Assembly (NCBI RefSeq): GCF_047249845.1
Contig: NZ_JBKTWO010000007.1
Coordinates: 1 to 64,000, forward strand
Origin: Thomasclavelia sp047249845
GTDB lineage: Bacteria; Bacillota_I; Bacilli_A; Erysipelotrichales; Coprobacillaceae
Length of the DNA stretch: 64,000 nt
Reading direction: 5' to 3'
The translations under genes were made by a program, and so were the position numbers. Within the stretch, counting starts at the first letter, position 1, and each line of letters starts with the position of its first letter. This document shows, piece by piece, positions 61,900-64,000 of the stretch. The notes beneath the pieces are model-generated. The model did not search any database. It saw nothing but the letters and a program-made list of their open reading frames with translations, and was not told the DNA's origin.

Positions 61900-63102
61900 A
61901 TGAATAAAAATAATCCTAAAGTTACTATTTCTCAAGAAGGAGAAAAGTGGTTAGATAAAGGTCAAATGTGGATGTATAGGAACAATGTTGTTGATTTAGA
62001 TGAATCAATAGAAAATGGATCATTAGTAGATATTATAACTACTCAGGGCCGTTATATGGGAACAGGGTTCATATCAAAAAATAGTCATATTACAGTTCGA
62101 ATTTTATCTAAAAAAAGTGATGAAATTTTTGATAAAGATTTCTTTAAAAAAAGAATACAATTTGCTTATGAGTACAGAAAAACGTTAGAAGAAGAAAATA
62201 TAACAAATTGTAGATTGATTTTTGGTGAAGCTGATAAATTACCAGGGTTAACCGTTGATAGATATAATGATATATTGGTATGTCAGATTAGTTCATATGG
62301 TTTAGAGAAAATAAAAGATATGATATATAATTTATTACTTGAGGTACTAAAAGAAGATAATCAAGATGTTAAGGGAATATATGAGAGAAATGATATTAAT
62401 GTTCGTTTAAAAGAGGGGTTACCTTTAGAAAAGGGATATTGGAAAAATATTAATCTACCAACTACTACGATAATAAATGAAAATGGTATTAGGTTACATG
62501 TTGATGTAGAAAATGGACAAAAGACAGGATACTTTTTAGATCAAAAAGCTAACCGGGTATTATTAAGGAAAATGGCTCATGGAAAAAAAGTTTTAGATTG
62601 TTTTAGTCATACAGGTGGATTTGCTTTAAATGCGGCTTATGGAAAAGCAAAAAAGGTAGTGGCTGTAGATGTATCACAAACGGCTTTAAACCAGGGGTAT
62701 GAAAATGCTAAGCTAAATAATTTAGAAAATAAGATTTCATTTGTTAAAGATGATGTTTTTAAATATTTAGATACTTGTAAAGTTGGTGAATATGATATAA
62801 TTGTCTTAGACCCTCCAGCTTTTACAAAATCTAGAAGAACTATTGAACATGCCTATAATGGTTATAAAAAAATTAATATGAAAGCAATGAAACTTTTAGA
62901 AAAAGGTGGTTATTTAATTACATGTAGCTGCTCTCGTTTTATGGAAACTGCTAATTTTGAAAAAATGTTAAGAGAATCAGCACAGGAAGCAGGAGTTATA
63001 TTGAAACAAGTTTCTGTTACCCAACAAAATCATGACCATCCAATTTTATGGACAATGGAAGAAACATCATATTTAAAATTCTTTATATTCCAGATAGTCT
63101 GA
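61900..63102 (+). CDS. 23S rRNA cytosine-C5 methyltransferase (RlmI-like)
   Basis: A 400-residue class I SAM methyltransferase with an N-terminal PUA domain (about 1-80). Motif I is VLDCFSHTGGFALNAA (near 232-247), then VDVSQTAL, and catalytic-loop DPPAFTKSRR near 308. Two cysteines in TCSCSRF near 347 include the nucleophile. It probably methylates C1962 of 23S rRNA. GTGAGGT lies upstream and the gene is single. Confidence 0.9.
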   Translation: MNKNNPKVTISQEGEKWLDKGQMWMYRNNVVDLDESIENGSLVDIITTQGRYMGTGFISKNSHITVRILSKKSDEIFDKDFFKKRIQFAYEYRKTLEEENITNCRLIFGEADKLPGLTVDRYNDILVCQISSYGLEKIKDMIYNLLLEVLKEDNQDVKGIYERNDINVRLKEGLPLEKGYWKNINLPTTTIINENGIRLHVDVENGQKTGYFLDQKANRVLLRKMAHGKKVLDCFSHTGGFALNAAYGKAKKVVAVDVSQTALNQGYENAKLNNLENKISFVKDDVFKYLDTCKVGEYDIIVLDPPAFTKSRRTIEHAYNGYKKINMKAMKLLEKGGYLITCSCSRFMETANFEKMLRESAQEAGVILKQVSVTQQNHDHPILWTMEETSYLKFFIFQIV

Positions 63103-63121
63103 AAAATAATATTGATTTATT

Positions 63122-63153
63122 ACACAGTATGATTTTGATATACTGTGTTTTTA
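63122..63153 (+). terminator. Terminator of the RlmI-like gene
   Basis: ACACAGTAT (63122-63130) pairs with ATACTGTGT (63140-63148), then a T run. The arms resemble the lysS terminator. Confidence 0.75.
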
Positions 63154-63186
63154 TATTATAATAATAAAAAGTTTAGGAGCAGAATA

Positions 63187-63858
63187 ATGGCTAAAGATAA
63201 TTTAACACCAATAAATGTTAAAGAATATGATAGTGAAATAAAGAGTGTGATTCCCTACTATGAAGAATTTCATAAACAAACAATCAGTGTAATAAAAAAT
63301 ATGAGATTTATGGAAATAAATTGGTTAGATTTAGGATGCGGAACTGGGACTTTAGCTAATAAAGCTAAAGATGTATTTCCAAAAGGACACTTTGTAATGG
63401 CTGATCCATCAGAAAAAATGTTAGAAAGAGCACGTATAAATAATAAAACTTTAAAAGCAAAATATCTTAATTGTGGTTCTGAAACAATTGAATTTAATAA
63501 TCAATTTAATGTCGTTACAACAATTCAGGTGCATCACTATTTACAAATGGATGTTCGAAAAAAAGCAACTAAAAATATTTATCAAGCATTATGTTTGGGC
63601 GGAATATATATTACATTTGAAAATGTTGTACCGGAGTCCAAGGAAATAACAAGTTTTGAATTGCAGCGTTGGGGAATGTATCAGCAAGAACATGGTAAAT
63701 CTGTAAATGAAGTAGAAAATCATCTTTCTAGATGTGGCGTTAACTATTTTCCATTAAGTATTAATGAGCATATTAAATTATTAAAATCGATTGGTTTTAC
63801 ATTAGTTCATGTCTTTTGGTATAGCTTTATGCAGGTAGGAATATATGCAATTAAATAA
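63187..63858 (+). CDS. Class I SAM-dependent methyltransferase
   Basis: A 223-residue methyltransferase. Motif I is WLDLGCGTGTLANKA (near 47), motif II MADPSEKML, and motif III TTIQVHHYLQ. It resembles small-molecule methyltransferases of the UbiE/Methyltransf_25 type. I start at the ATG at 63187, which follows TAGGAGC; an upstream frame from 63145 lies in the terminator. Substrate unknown. Confidence 0.87.
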   Translation: MAKDNLTPINVKEYDSEIKSVIPYYEEFHKQTISVIKNMRFMEINWLDLGCGTGTLANKAKDVFPKGHFVMADPSEKMLERARINNKTLKAKYLNCGSETIEFNNQFNVVTTIQVHHYLQMDVRKKATKNIYQALCLGGIYITFENVVPESKEITSFELQRWGMYQQEHGKSVNEVENHLSRCGVNYFPLSINEHIKLLKSIGFTLVHVFWYSFMQVGIYAIK

Positions 63859-63867
63859 AGTTATTAT

Positions 63868-64000
63868 ATGAAATATGAATGGATTGATAAATATCTTTTA
63901 GATAAGAATGAAGTATCTAAGAATATTCAAAAGGAATGGAATTGGATCCGTTATGTAATAAATGATAAAATGTTTGTAGCTGTTTGTTTAAATGAAGATA
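63868..64000 (+). CDS. MmcQ/YjbR-family protein, cut by the window end
   Basis: The ATG opens MKYEWIDKYLLDKNEVSKNI and QKEWNWIRYVINDKMFVAVC, the typical N-terminus of MmcQ/YjbR (CyaY-like fold) proteins. It runs off the end at 64000. It lies nine bases after the methyltransferase, probably in one operon. The ribosome binding site is weak. Confidence 0.75.
   Translation, partial: MKYEWIDKYLLDKNEVSKNIQKEWNWIRYVINDKMFVAVCLNED

Noticed and set aside
36326..63153. Similarity of the lysS and RlmI-like gene terminators (ACACAGT...ACTGTGT) as a shared recombination site
   Set aside because: Only the short stem arms match; simple terminators in AT-rich DNA often look alike.
1..64000. CRISPR array, rRNA or tRNA genes
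   Set aside because: No regularly spaced identical repeats with unique spacers were seen, and no tRNA or rRNA sequence was recognised.

Overview
The window is AT-rich, densely coding DNA from a low-GC Gram-positive gut bacterium. Strong AAGGAGG-type ribosome binding sites, lysine, TPP and T-box RNA leaders, an agr-type quorum-sensing locus, a sortase-like wall-anchored GH89 glycosidase with FIVAR repeats, and the mix of GTG/TTG starts fit Erysipelotrichales (Thomasclavelia / Clostridium ramosum-spiroforme type). The genus is an inference; no rRNA is present.

Layout. 1-7.4 kb: a large secreted alpha-N-acetylglucosaminidase-type enzyme and a DAACS symporter. 7.7-11.4 kb: a lysine-riboswitch operon (ACT-domain protein, dapA, dapB, lysA). 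11.5-14.2 kb: a complete agr-like operon (LytTR response regulator, GHKL kinase, AgrB, and a 37-residue AgrD with no cysteine). 14.4-25 kb: housekeeping and regulatory genes (ECF S-component, small alarmone synthetase, SpoIIR-like protein, diguanylate cyclase, Clp ATPase, DedA, Na/Pi transporter, ispD, AraC regulator, SDR, rpsF-ssb-rpsR). 25.4-31 kb: a tspO gene broken by one in-frame stop, an alanine/glycine symporter, and a TPP-riboswitch thiamine salvage operon (thiM-thiE-HAD-thiD). 31-36.3 kb: a COG2509 flavoprotein, a metY-type gene behind a 22-codon leader ORF, and lysS behind a T-box.

36.3-49.1 kb is a chain of insertions at the 3' end of lysS. A VbhA/Fic toxin-antitoxin module with a broken toxin lies between the intact lysS 3' end and a second 153-bp lysS 3' fragment. 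The two lysS ends differ only at synonymous sites. From the second copy an ~11.5-kb integrative mobilizable element runs to a short att-like match at 49057-49075. It carries an XRE repressor, a RepA-like ATPase, an oriT candidate, a MobV relaxase, excisionase, tyrosine integrase and TnpV. Its cargo is defensive: an extra DNA methyltransferase, a Dam-type methylase with a PD-(D/E)XK nuclease, a HEPN protein, and an AIPR abortive-infection protein with a small XRE regulator. Matching 20-bp repeats lie about 105 bp inside each end.

49.1-61 kb is a decaying accessory zone. It holds an IS200-type element, an IS110 remnant, small acetyltransferase, VOC, GyrI-like and WYL genes, several pseudogenes (including a ruined paralogue of the AraC/effector plus DUF pair at 21.7-23.1 kb), and an ars-type operon (ArsR, ArsP-like permease, thioredoxin-like protein, arsenate reductase). 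61.9-64 kb returns to core genes (RlmI-like rRNA methyltransferase, a SAM methyltransferase, and a truncated MmcQ/YjbR gene).
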